In this document: in pieces, positions 50,501-61,460 of the stretch
Layout of the letters: each line of letters begins with the position of its first letter
Position numbering within the stretch: the stretch's first letter is position 1
Source: Serilophus lunatus
Lineage: Eukaryota; Chordata; Aves; Passeriformes; Eurylaimidae
Reading direction: 5' to 3'
Length of the DNA: 64,000 nucleotides
NCBI GenBank assembly: GCA_013399895.1
Contig: VXBA01002855.1
Span: 2,406,509 to 2,470,508, forward strand
Program-made: the position numbers and the translations under genes
The notes under the pieces: model-generated
The model's database searches: none
What the model saw: only the letters and a program-made list of their open reading frames with translations
Told to the model about the DNA's origin: nothing

Positions 50501-51929
50501 CATATTGGAGTTGAGATTGATAGTCCTAGTTCTCTCTAGCCAGTAGTTGCTTCTCATCAATGAAAGGGCACTTAGTGATGTACTTAGTGATTACTGTTTC
50601 TTCAGGATATTAATTTCTGCACTTAGTTCTGGGATCATATTTCTTTTTGATCAGTCAGTATGATACCTGAATACATGGGACTACTCTGGCTGCTGAGAAA
50701 ATATTTGTAGTGCTGGTGCCTTTGCTGACAATGGCATTGACGCTGTATGTACTGCAGGTCCTGGAAACAATCCCTCATTAGGTAAAATGAGGATTGGCCC
50801 AGCACCTACGCTCCTCCTTGCATGTGGCCTCTACTTGATAATTTAAAAAGATTTTAACACCTTTGAAGGCAGCACCTAGTCGTCTTTCAACTTGTAATTG
50901 TCTGGGTGTTTTCTCTTCCTAGGATTTTTCCTATTAATTTTTTAACACTATTGTTTCAAAGAACAGAAAATGTCCAAATGACAAGAAATAAAAGCTAGTT
51001 AATTGTCTTCGACTTCCGTGGAGAAGAACAAGTGGAAGAATGATATTGAATATGATACAATAAGGTCTTTTCCACTAACACCTTCCATGAACACTTTATT
51101 CCATAGTTAGTCTCTGTATTTTTGAGGTGTGCCAGAATAAATATCTCAGGCAAGAATTTGATTTTGTATAATTTCATCATTCTAACCTGCTTTAAAAAAG
51201 ACAAAACAAACAATCACACATCCCTCCCCTCCACCCGACAACATACAGCCCTACAAAACTGCAGATACAGTGTACAGGGAAAGAAAGTTCTTTCTGCTCT
51301 TCCCTAGCTATGGATGCTTGACTTGGCATCCTTGCAAACAGCAATCTAATCTAGGGAAAATCTTGGAATCAACCTATACTAGAAAGAAAAAAAGAACAAT
51401 CAAACCTCTATGGGATAAAAGTATGTTTAAAGGGAGTTCATGTAAAATAAGTTACGGTGCTTTCAATTCTCACCCTCACTTTTGTTACACCAGCTTTCCT
51501 CTGCAGACAGGTTTAAGGGAAGGATAATTTTTTAAGGATGAAACTCAATTTTCAGAGGGGAGTGGGATTTAACAGTACAACTATCGTTACAGTTTGTGAG
51601 CTGCATGTAAAGATGTTGAGAGTTTTACAGCATTCATTTTTAATGCAGCTGTGTTTAAGTGTCATTTCTGTATTCTGTTGCAACATCAGTTTTATATCAT
51701 GTGGAACTAAGCTATTTTCCTTTCTATTTAGGCATATTCCCAGGTATCATTAAAAATAACATTTTAAGCCAGATCCTGTGACAAAATGTCAGCTAAATGC
51801 ATTGTTTGTTATAAGGCTGTTTCTTCAAGCTACTTTCTGGAAAAGAAGACTGTTTCTTTTTTTCTTAATCCATAGATACAACTCATACTGTCTTTTCACC
51901 CATTTTTTCATCCTTATTTTCTCCAACAG

Positions 51930-52115
51930 AAAGGAGAGCCAAACTGCAGTCTTTTTTCTCCAGAAACCACAGAGCAGCTGACCTTTGAGATTCCTCTGAA
52001 TGATTCTGGCTCTGCTGGGCTTGGTGTGAGCTTGAAAGGCAACAAATCTCGGGAGACTGGAGCTGATCTTGGGATTTTCATCAAATCTGTTATTCACGGA
52101 GGTGCTGCTTTTAAG
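51930..52115 (+). CDS. PARD3B: PARD3B visible exon 7: PDZ2-PDZ3 linker and first half of PDZ3
   Basis: This 186-nt exon (62 codons, phase 0 to phase 0) follows the acceptor ATTTTCTCCAACAG and ends at the donor GTATAG. It begins with a short linker, KGEPNCSLFSPETTEQ, then LTFEIPLNDSGSAGLGVSLK, in which GLGV is the PDZ3 binding loop, and then DLGIFIKSVIHGGAAFK. PDZ3 of PAR-3 proteins is known to bind C-terminal ligands such as PTEN and VE-cadherin; for PARD3B the partners are less clear. Identity to vertebrate PARD3B is very high in the PDZ part and lower in the linker. Confidence 0.96.
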
Positions 52116-55100
52116 GTATAGAAGAAGCATGTAAGAAGACAACTGTGTTAGAATTCTGTCATTTTTATATTAAGTGTTGAATCTCAGTTGATTAGCATTC
52201 TAGGAAGGGAATACCTTTCTCACTCCTTCCTTTAGATGAACTGCATATCAAGACTTTTGTCCCATGGTTCTGGTGTTGTGGTAGGGTTTGCTACAATGAA
52301 AGTGAATTGGTGGAAACCTTGTGGGATGTTTGGATACTGCAGGAAAGGGAAGGGGAGGAGGGATAAGGATGTGTAGGTATGAATAGAGGCTGCTTTCCAC
52401 CTTCCCCAAAGCCTACAAAAAGGGAAAAGTTTGTCTGCTGGTAGGCTTAGTGGCAGAGAGGTTGATGTCTGCCTTGTCCCTCTAAATAAAAAACTGTCTC
52501 GCAATTTTCTTCTTTTTTTATTCAAAATATTTTTTACCATTACTGAAAATTTGTCTTGGCCGAGCTGGACGTCATTTGGACATAAGCCACCAATTGTTCC
52601 TAAGGTGGATTGAATTGATAACATTAAATTGGTAAATGGCAGTATGATGAGTTCCTCTGTTTCCTCTGAGGACTGTACAAGGACTGTTACATATTTTATG
52701 ATTAAAAAGAATTTGAATTCTTTTCTAATCTTTAGGAAATCTGTTGACTGCATTTTTTTTCTCCCAAATTAAACTTGAAAAATACATCTTTTTTGAAATC
52801 AGAAACCAGACTTAATCTTTCAGAGCTAATACCTTTAACTCTTGTAGATCCGTAATGTAATATTTGTCTCTTGTGTTATCTCAGCAATTCCTTGCTGTTT
52901 TCTTTTCTGTAAAAATACCTTTTAATTCAGTGTATGTAAATTGCTCTGCTGACATCAGCCTGCTGAGTAAGACAATTCACAGCATTAAAACTTCCTTGAT
53001 CATCTATTTACAGCATCTAGTAAATAGCAATAATCAAGGGTTTAGCTTTGATCTGAATGCTTAATAGTTCTCTGCTTCTGTTACTTACCTGTCCTAGTTC
53101 ATGGTTATTTCAAAGCTTGGATCTTCATCTGATTTGTATATATCAGAAATGAGTTAAGGTACAGTTGACCAAATTAGGGCTGGATAAACTCAATTTCTAT
53201 GATGTCTGCTACAGAGTGCAACTCATTTTACTGTGGAAATGAGGCTGCCCTCTTTGTTTTCCCAACTCTGTATCCCTGAGTAATTGTCCACGCCAGTTGC
53301 ACTGACAGTGTATATTGCCATGGATAAACTTAATGTTTTGAATAGCAAAGCTTGTGGAGCCATATTCCAGCAGTATATTAGTGGGCTGACTGCCTGACTT
53401 GTCACGTCGTAGACACATAAGACAAGCCTTTCTAGCTCTGTATGTTTACCACTCTCTATTCCCCACACAGTGACTCACTCCAAAGCAGTTAATTTTGGCT
53501 TGTGACGTCTGCAGACTAATAAAGCTGAACTTCTGTGCTCACACCTAAGTAAGCAGGCACAGTTAGTCATCATGGCTAGGAGATTATTTTGTCTTGTGAT
53601 AGCCTATGGTCCTGTGACCTACTCTCTATTCTACCTCATTATGACCCTTTCTCCAATTAGAACTGTGTTGTGGTAATAGATCTGAAAGGAGGCTCCAGAG
53701 CAAATGAAAATAGCTGAGGCTGTTAGAGAATGTTTGCTATGAGTTTTATACAAGTGCTCACAGAATGCAGTTATTTTGGCAATGTTTTAAGAATCACTGT
53801 TGCGTATGCATGGAGAACAGCTGCCTTTCTTCTGTTCAATGACCTTTATATGGAACACAACCTAATCAGTGGGTATTAACAATTAATAAAATTTCTTGTA
53901 TCAAATTAAAAAGTGTGCACATACTTGTGCATAAATATTTAAAGATGTCCTATTGTCCTTATTTTAAATCTCTGCCTGGAGCAAGTTTTGAAATAAAAAG
54001 CCTTTCTTTCCAGCTGGTAGTTGTCCAGAGCATTTTCCCATGCTATTCATTGTTACTCTCTGAAATGGATTATTATGGATTAAGCCATGTGCATTTGCTT
54101 TTCAGTGTACAATGTTTTTTTGGGAAACTGTCACAAGAGGAAATTGTAAGGCTCACTGACATGAGAATTCTCTCACTATTTCTCACTTCTGCATTTAGAA
54201 TTTAAAATTTGTTCGATTTTAGTGTGGCATGCTAATACAAGTGGGAACTTTATCCCCTTGTCTATACAGTCACTGCTTGTCTTCAAAAGAAAACATGTAT
54301 GTAATACATAACATTTCAATACATTTTTTTCACCACTGAAGTAAATGATCAGTCCTTCTAATGCTGTATAAAAGTTCAGATACATTTAATTTCTTTTACC
54401 AGTGTGATTTTAAAAAGAATGAAGAGTAACATGAGATGCAGACCATCTTGTTTGGTTACTCTTACTCATTACTGGTTTGAACCAAAGGTCTGAAGAGAAG
54501 CCAATGTTTCGTAGTTTTTTTGATAATCTGACTCTGAAGTGTTAGTGGCATTGAAAAGTGCAGTAAGGGATTTGTAAAAAAAAAAAAAAAAAAAAACAGA
54601 ATGGAAAATTTAAGTCTTTAATTCTATACTTGATGGACTATTTTGTCCTAGATAAAGATTTTAGAAAATGTCAGAGCATGAAGCATCATACATGCTACAG
54701 AAGATTCCATCCTATTTACTGATCTTGCTGTAATGCTGAAAGAAATACAAATGTTCCTGGTTGGTGTTCTAACACTGTATCCTCCAAGAATAAAAACAGT
54801 TGCTTTTGCTGATTGAACCATTATGTCCCTTCCTAACATCCTTTTATAAATTTTGAAGTGTCTATTTCTTATCATCCCTAAGATAAGAGGTTACTAGGAT
54901 ACCTCATATTTGTAATTATGCAGAGCCTTTCATGTGAAGAAAACTAACATTTGATTGAACTTACATGCAGCATCTTTCCCTGTAAGTTTAGGAGTTTCAG
55001 TCATGTTTATATTGAGACATCTTGGCTTTTCATTTGTGATGCATTCCTGATGGTCTAGTACTTGCAGTCTACTGCAGTGGAGCCATTATAAGAAATAATG

Positions 55101-58015
55101 GAATATTTTCTTGTGTGCATTTGCTCAAACTGAAGATGGTGTGGCTTGAACCTCCTTGGTCTCTCTGAGTGCTGTTTCAGTAAACATTGCGTGTTATATG
55201 CAGTGGTTGGGGAAAATTGGATAAGTCCAATAAATGCCATCAAGGAATTCCTGAGAGAAATGTCATTGATGTGATAAGTGAGATAACTAGATGTGCCTTT
55301 GATTAAAAACATAAGTTCTTGAAGAGCATGGCATTACGTTTTCCTGCTCTACTGTAAAAAGCACGAGTCTTGGGAATGACTGTGCGAAGAATGTGGTAGC
55401 CCTGTGAAGGTGGGTTCTATCCCTTGCAAAAAAACAGCATTTTTCGAACAAGCAAGGAAGGAGTAACATCACCCCTTATTAGAATAGCTCACTTGCAGTT
55501 GGAGATGGCATTTGAAAACTGTTTTGCTAAAATGCCAAATGTTGTTTTTCTGCTCAAAAACCACAAAGAAACCTACCTCTCAGAGATGAAAGAAGAAACG
55601 TGTTAAAACAACATTTAGCTTGTTTTAAGCCAAACAGATTTTCTTTCAGTTCAGGCTTCCAAACCAGGCCATAACACAAGGGATGTGAAAATCTGTGTTT
55701 GGAAACTCTTAAAATGTTGAGATTTCTTTTTCATGGCCTTTAAAAAGGCAAGAGGTTTTATTGTGAAATAACTTCTACCTGAGCTTGTGTGAAAACTGTG
55801 TTCAGCTGTCTTCCAGCCTATCTTGTACAGGTGACCTAGCAGGTGTGGTTGATCAATGTTTATAAAGGGTACATACCTTTTTTTCTCTGATCACAGTTGA
55901 AATGTTGAATTTTTCATTTAAGTATTGCACGTAACGGAGTGGCAAGAAGGAAGGATGCACCAAAAGAAGCTCTTTATTAACTAACGTAATTAAAATATAA
56001 ATAAATGTAAATTCCTATGTGAAAGTATTACAAGGAATATTAAAAAATGGGCAAAACGAGACCTTTCTGTGGCTCATTGATTCATTTAAAAATACACACT
56101 GTGTTCAGGAGAGTTGCACAGTCAACAGATGTTGCCATGACGATGCATTTGACATTGTATTTGCATATACTTTATAAACTTCAACAGATACTTATACGTG
56201 GTGGTGTATCCACAGAAACGAAAAAAGAGTAATCCAAGAACCTGTGGGACTGTAGAAGGAGAACATGAGGACCTGTAAAATTTTCTAAGTCTTATGCAAA
56301 CTCACAAAAAATAAAATATTTTTTCTTCAAACTCCTGTTGCTGTGAATAGCTCCATTCATTTCAGCAAATTTTGATGGAACACAAAGGAGTTACAACATA
56401 TGCAAGTAATAAAATGTTTTGTTCAACAGTGTTAACTCTTCTCTCCCTAAATTTTAGCATGTGTGATGGCATCACTTGTATGTATAGAAACAGTGGGGTT
56501 AACTTACTGACTTTGTACATTTAAGTTGGTATGAAATACTCATCAGAGAGGTGTGAGAAATTTCAGTATCTCTCCCAAATGGCATTGCTGTTTTCTCTCC
56601 TCCATTCCCACACTCTCCTGAGAAGTTTTATTTCTCTTCATTTTACTTTACTGAGTGACTTCTATCCCAATTCTGTCTTTCCATCCTCTTGTCTATCCCC
56701 GTTTATTTTGGATTCCTGTGCATACTGTTTCTTCTTCAGCTCTATGGTTATCAGTTCTCTGCTGTAGTAATAATGATACCCAGTTCAAAAATGGCTTAGA
56801 CTTGGCAGAAACAGCAGAACAGTTAATTGAACATCTTAGTTATAGAAAAATAAAAATCAGATAGTATATATATTTTGGAATACAAGGATGCATGAAATAT
56901 GTAAATAGTTCAGATGAGTGTCTTATGAAGAGTTTGTGATGGTCCTATGAATGAATCAGATGAATTTTAACCAAGCAGTATATTTCTGTGCAAGAGCTTC
57001 CCCTGCTATTCTTTCTTCACTGCCTTACATTGCATGTTTTCGGTTTTTCACTCTTTCTCCTCCTTGTCTGAGGTCTGATGCCAACTCTGGTAATTGTGAA
57101 TAGACAAGCTTGAAAAGAAACTCATCTCTCAATTAAATAGACTTTGTTTTCTTCTTAGAGAGAAAAGCCCATGGTGCATGCTTTTATGAAAAGAAATAAA
57201 TCACAGACCATAATGACAACAGCAACAGGACTCCTAAATCACAGAATAGCAGTGTCCACAATTTTGTTCCATCCACAAATGTCAGTTAATCTTGGCAAAT
57301 TAAACTGAATGGCTTTTTTCAAAGCACAGGTTACTTGATATGGCTTTACCCTAATTTTGTTATTGGCTGCAGTTTTTGATGTTGTAGTATAGAGACAGCA
57401 TTAATTAGTAAGGGTGCTTAAGTCTTAATGACCATTCTGGACTGGAGACACTGGTCCATATCAGGGCATGGTAATGGTGTCAAGATAGACACTAATGAAA
57501 CTGTACAGACAAAATTTTTGGAGCTGTTTCTTATCAGACCTGAATAGCAGATAATGTAGGGAAAATAAATTGTGGTACTTCTTTGTGGTTGCAATGGGGA
57601 TACTAACAGCAATGGTGTGAGCCCTTTTAGGTAACCAAAAGCTGTTTTCTTTTTTGACAGAGTGGTGAGGTTTTGAGGATTTTTTGGTTGTTGTTTGTTT
57701 TATTTTGGTTTTGGAGGTTTGGATTCTTTTATTATTTATTTCTTTAACTGATACAAATTAAACTGCACATACAAGAAAAACAATAGTCTGTACATGCACC
57801 TCTTGTTTGTATTTGCACTATGAAGTCCTTCTGAAATATAGTAAATAGAGGGAAAAAATGGCCAATTACTAGACACTATGCAATCTCTTGTTTCTTGAAT
57901 TATAGGAAGCAACATCTGATTGTCTTCATCTTGCTTTGTTGTATGTAGAGCCTCTGCCTAATAATTCTTGGATGTTTGTTTTTTTTTTTAAATGGTTTTC
58001 ATTTTTTGCTTGTAG
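52116..58015 (+). other. PARD3B intron 7 (visible numbering)
   Basis: This 5.9-kb phase-0 intron splits PDZ3. It contains an A21 tract at 54576-54596 and AT-rich unique sequence. An open frame of 173 codons on the minus strand (52232-52753) is not recognised. No transposable element stands out. Confidence 0.8.
54576..54596. repeat. A21 homopolymer
   Basis: This is a run of 21 A. I see no retroposed gene or SINE directly upstream of it and no target-site duplication. Confidence 0.9.
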
Positions 58016-58186
58016 GATGGTCGTTTGCGTGTAAATGATCAGCTTGTTGCAGTTAATGGGGAGTCGCTTCTCGGCAAGTCAAATCATGAGGCCATGGAAA
58101 CACTGAGGCGCTCCATGTCCATGGAAGGCAACATTCGTGGGAGGATCCAGCTGGTAGTTCTCCGGAGACTAGAGGTGCAGACAGAG
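58016..58186 (+). CDS. PARD3B: PARD3B visible exon 8: second half of PDZ3
   Basis: This 171-nt exon (57 codons, phase 0 to phase 0) has the acceptor TTTTTTGCTTGTAG. It encodes DGRLRVNDQLVAVNGESLLG and then KSNHEAMETLRRSMSMEGNI, followed by the last PDZ3 strand IQLVVLRR and LEVQTE. The donor is placed at GTGAAG (58187) because this gives ungapped alignment with the family through the junction into exon 9. Another GT in frame 12 nt upstream (58175, GTGCAG) is possible. Read past the donor, the frame meets TAA after three codons. Residue 43 of the exon is Arg (AGG) where both PARD3 and PARD3B normally have Met. Confidence 0.95.
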
Positions 58187-58671
58187 GTGAAGCAGTAAAT
58201 GCATCTGTTAGATAACTGCCTTTCCAGTCCCTGTGGTTTTGCATACAAGAAATGATGGCTAAAATCTTCTCCTGGCAGAAGGAATTCTTTGACTTTATTG
58301 AGGGAGGATTCACATGGTGTTCTGATTGATATCACCTGGTCTTGCTCTTACTGTTGAGACCAAGCTGAAAGTTGCCTCTTGTTTTAATTTGACAAGTATT
58401 AGAATGAAAACAAATGTGATTTCAAAAAGGGTCAATTTAGGGTTCATGTGTTGTTGTAGTAGACTATCTGCTACCTCCTTAAGGCAATAGCTGGGATACA
58501 GACAATTTAAATTATTCTGATTTGTGGTAAGAATCAGAAGCCTTGATATGATTTAGTGTGACTTGGATTTTACTTCACTCTTGCTTTTTCAATTTCAATA
58601 GTACTTTAATTATTTTTTGAGTGTATGTTTTTCTGATCCTGTCTTCCTTTTTTATTTTATTTTTCATTTTC

Positions 58672-58687
58672 TTTTTTTTTTTTTTTT
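58672..58687. repeat. T16 homopolymer
   Basis: This run of 16 T lies at the end of a T-rich stretch beginning near 58645. It is not close enough to an exon to be a pyrimidine tract. Confidence 0.9.
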
Positions 58688-60338
58688 ACCTTTGAGGAAT
58701 TAGTATGTTACTTTATGTGGTCAGATGAAGAGCTCTTCAAGATGGGTTTCTGCATTGATTAACACAAAATTTGCTTTAGTAAGGTAACAAAATAAAAAAG
58801 ACATTTTTATCAGTATATTTTCTAGACCACATATAAATGTTTGCCAATCACCTCAAGATTAGTTTTATGATTTCCTTGCTGTCTCTTGCACACATGCACA
58901 CACATATGCACTCTCTCTTCTCATCATTACATAGACAATATGTGTGTATACAGGCTGCCTGTTCTACTTGTCCCAGTTTTAATTTGAACCCTTGAGTAAA
59001 TATTTTAATGGGTTTTAAACATCTATACAGTTCTTCAAAATGAAATTACATAGAAGTGAATATGGGGTATCAAAGGTTATCATAAATGTCATTATAAAAT
59101 TCCAAGATATTTCAAGCGTCTTATGTAATAAGCATTACTGGAACATTTCAAAATGCTACAAACAGTTGTGTATGTGGCTTTATTCTCATAAAATATCAGA
59201 GGGAGGAAGAAGATGCAGTTCTGGAATATGTTAGAGGCAAATACTTTTTTGCTTTCCTTTTATATGTGACAGCATGATGCTGTAGGAGAGAATTATGTAT
59301 TATATGTTATATTTATTGTGTGCTTTTGTAATATAAGAAAGATAGCTTATCTTGAAAGAAATCTCACTCTTAAAAGTTTCCTTATTTAACAAAAGTCATC
59401 TTTTTTTAAGAAAGCTTCCAATCAAACATCTGTTTGGCCTAATAAAAGTATGAGGCTGCTTTTTTAGAGTTAAGTGTATAGTTTTGAATATTATCCAGAT
59501 GTATGAAGAGGGTAAATAGTCTTGACTCATGCCCTATGAAGAATGCATAATGAGGTCTTGATTGAATCAAATTCATTTTAGACAGGAATTAATTTTTATA
59601 GGGTAGTCTTTAGGTTCAATTGTAATTCCATTTGAGTCTGGAGACCGTAGCAGAAATGGGTTGTTGCCCATTCTGTCCTTTCCCCAAAACAGCTCCTAGA
59701 GTACTGTGTCTCAGCTTGGTAGAAGGAGAATATGTTTAGAAATGCATTATTGTTTTTATTGGTCAGGACACTAATGGAGGTCTTCCATGACAGCTATGTT
59801 TTATAAGCTGGATACTTGAATTAGGCTGCTTACTGATCAGTTGTTGGGATATTGATTGTGTCATTTATCAAAGAGCTGAAAAAGCAGATTTTTTTGTTGC
59901 TGTTAATTTAAGGCTCCTTATCCTACTGTTTACAAGTCTCCGATGGATATTTTGAATGTTGCGAGACCTAATTTAGCTAGTAGTATCCATGAAAAAGAAG
60001 TAAATGAGGACTTTACAATGTAATGAATCTTACTAAATGAAAGAATTTCCAGTTAGAAAAAGAAACACAATTGTCAGTGGCTGTGTGGTGGCTGTGTGTT
60101 TCTGTATGGAGGTTCAAAACAGCCTTTTCAAATGGCTGATGCTGCTCTGAGGAACAGAGAATGTTGCATGTGCTGCCTTCCCCTGAGCCTACATTTATAG
60201 CCATACTGTCACTGCCATACTGTGACCATCCCAGCGTTGATTTGTGTTCTGAGGTGCATTTTTTGCCACTTTATTATGTTTATTTTCATTGTTATTATTC
60301 TATCATTACTATAATTTCATTTTTATTAATTTACACTT

Positions 60339-60358
60339 TTTTATTATTATTATTATTA
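60339..60358. repeat. ATT trinucleotide microsatellite
   Basis: About six uninterrupted TTA/ATT units lie within a T-rich region of intron 8. Confidence 0.85.
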
Positions 60359-61330
60359 AGCTTGAAAGACAGGTTGCAAGGTGATGTAACATGCTGTCCT
60401 TCCTGTTGGTTTGCAGGCAATCACTTGCCAATACATTAAACCTCCTGCATCGTTTTAAAAATAAATTACATGGGTTAGAGACAAGCATTTCTTCTGTAGA
60501 TGTGGCTATGAAATTTAACAAACTATATATTTATTATGGCATTTGCTGGCATAATGAACTTGGAGTTTAAAGATAGAAGCCAGTTAGAGCTTTTTTCAAA
60601 AAAACAGATATAAGATCACAGAAAATATAAAGGTTGTTTTGAAAACTAGCCATAATATTCCCCTGTGTGGGTTTTCGGTTTTCCCTGAATAACGAGTACA
60701 GAAATGTCCTTCTGGGTCTGTCCCAGTTTTAGAAACTGTGATTTTTTTTCCTTTGAGCAACTGCTCAGGAGAATAAATTAGGCGATATGGCATGTATGGG
60801 GGGTAGGAAATGTCTCAAAAGAAAAGCTGACTAGAGGTGTGACAGGAGTTTGTTTAGCTGCTACCCAGAAGACCTGTGTTTGGGAGTTTGGTGTAACTCT
60901 TTACTTGCAAAACTGTTCTCGTGTGTGATCATCAGAACATATGCACTCAGTCTCAGAGAGAAGGGAACCAGCTGGCTGGCAGAAAAATACCATTGGCATT
61001 GCCCGTGTTCTTGTGTTGACAATGTCACAAGCTGCCCTCCCAGATGGAGAATTTGAATGAAGCCAGTTGTGGGTCATAAAAAAAAGTCTTCATTTTTGTG
61101 CATCTTTCTTAATGGTTGTTATTGCTTAGATGTTTTTTTATTTCATGGTCAGCAAAAACAGATAGCAGTTTTGAAGAGATCTTTTGAGTTTCTTATTTGA
61201 GAGGGAGTAATATACAGTGAACACATGACATCACACTCTATCCATGCTCTGTCTGCAGTGATGGGTGCTCTTCTGCGTTGTTGAACATGTAAATTTTTTG
61301 TTACAGTGTGTGCTTCTTTTTTTCCCTTAG

Positions 61331-61460
61331 GAACGCTCAGAACAGGGAGTCTTTCAAAAATCAGCCTTTGATGGGAGTCACTACTTCGCAGCTGCTTCCC
61401 GACGCAATGATACTATTCTTCAGCAATTTGTAACATGCAGTCCTCAGGAAGGAATAAAAG
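61331..61460 (+). CDS. PARD3B: PARD3B visible exon 9: start of the linker after PDZ3
   Basis: This 130-nt exon (43 codons plus one base, ending in phase 1) follows the strong acceptor TTCTTTTTTTCCCTTAG and ends at GTAGTC. It encodes ERSEQGVFQKSAFDGSHYFA and then ASRRNDTIL and TCSPQEGIK. The core SRRNDxxIL...TCSPQ matches the segment after PDZ3 in PARD3B, while the first 20 residues are variable. This is the last exon found in the window: the remaining 2.5 kb shows no acceptor followed by the next conserved block. Confidence 0.9.

Larger units (their letters stand above)
39414..51929 (+). other. PARD3B intron 6 (visible numbering)
   Basis: This is the largest complete intron in the window at 12.5 kb, phase 0. 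It holds a 13-bp perfect inverted repeat forming a hairpin (41275-41335), an A16 tract, an internally deleted CR1 on the + strand (47297-47594), and stretches of unique sequence. Open frames of about 90-135 codons on the minus strand between 45150 and 46661 match no family I know. Confidence 0.8.
58187..61330 (+). other. PARD3B intron 8 (visible numbering)
   Basis: This 3.1-kb phase-0 intron contains a T16 tract (58672-58687) and an ATT microsatellite (60339-60358). Nothing else can be supported. Confidence 0.8.
17272..61460 (+). other. PARD3B: PARD3B gene, internal part (nine coding exons)
   Basis: This is the span of the recognised exons of PARD3B, a paralogue of the PAR-3 polarity scaffold. 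The family is known to sit at tight junctions and the apical cortex and to bind partner C-termini through three PDZ domains; PARD3B differs from PARD3 in weak or absent aPKC binding. The joined exons keep a single frame of 1417 nt. Assignment to PARD3B rather than PARD3 rests on paralogue-specific stretches such as VVTRDSSVHGPGPIFVKN in PDZ2 (PARD3 has a quite different ITSRDVT-type stretch) and LKGNKSRETG in PDZ3. Start and stop codons are not in the window. Exon numbers here count visible exons only. Confidence 0.95.
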
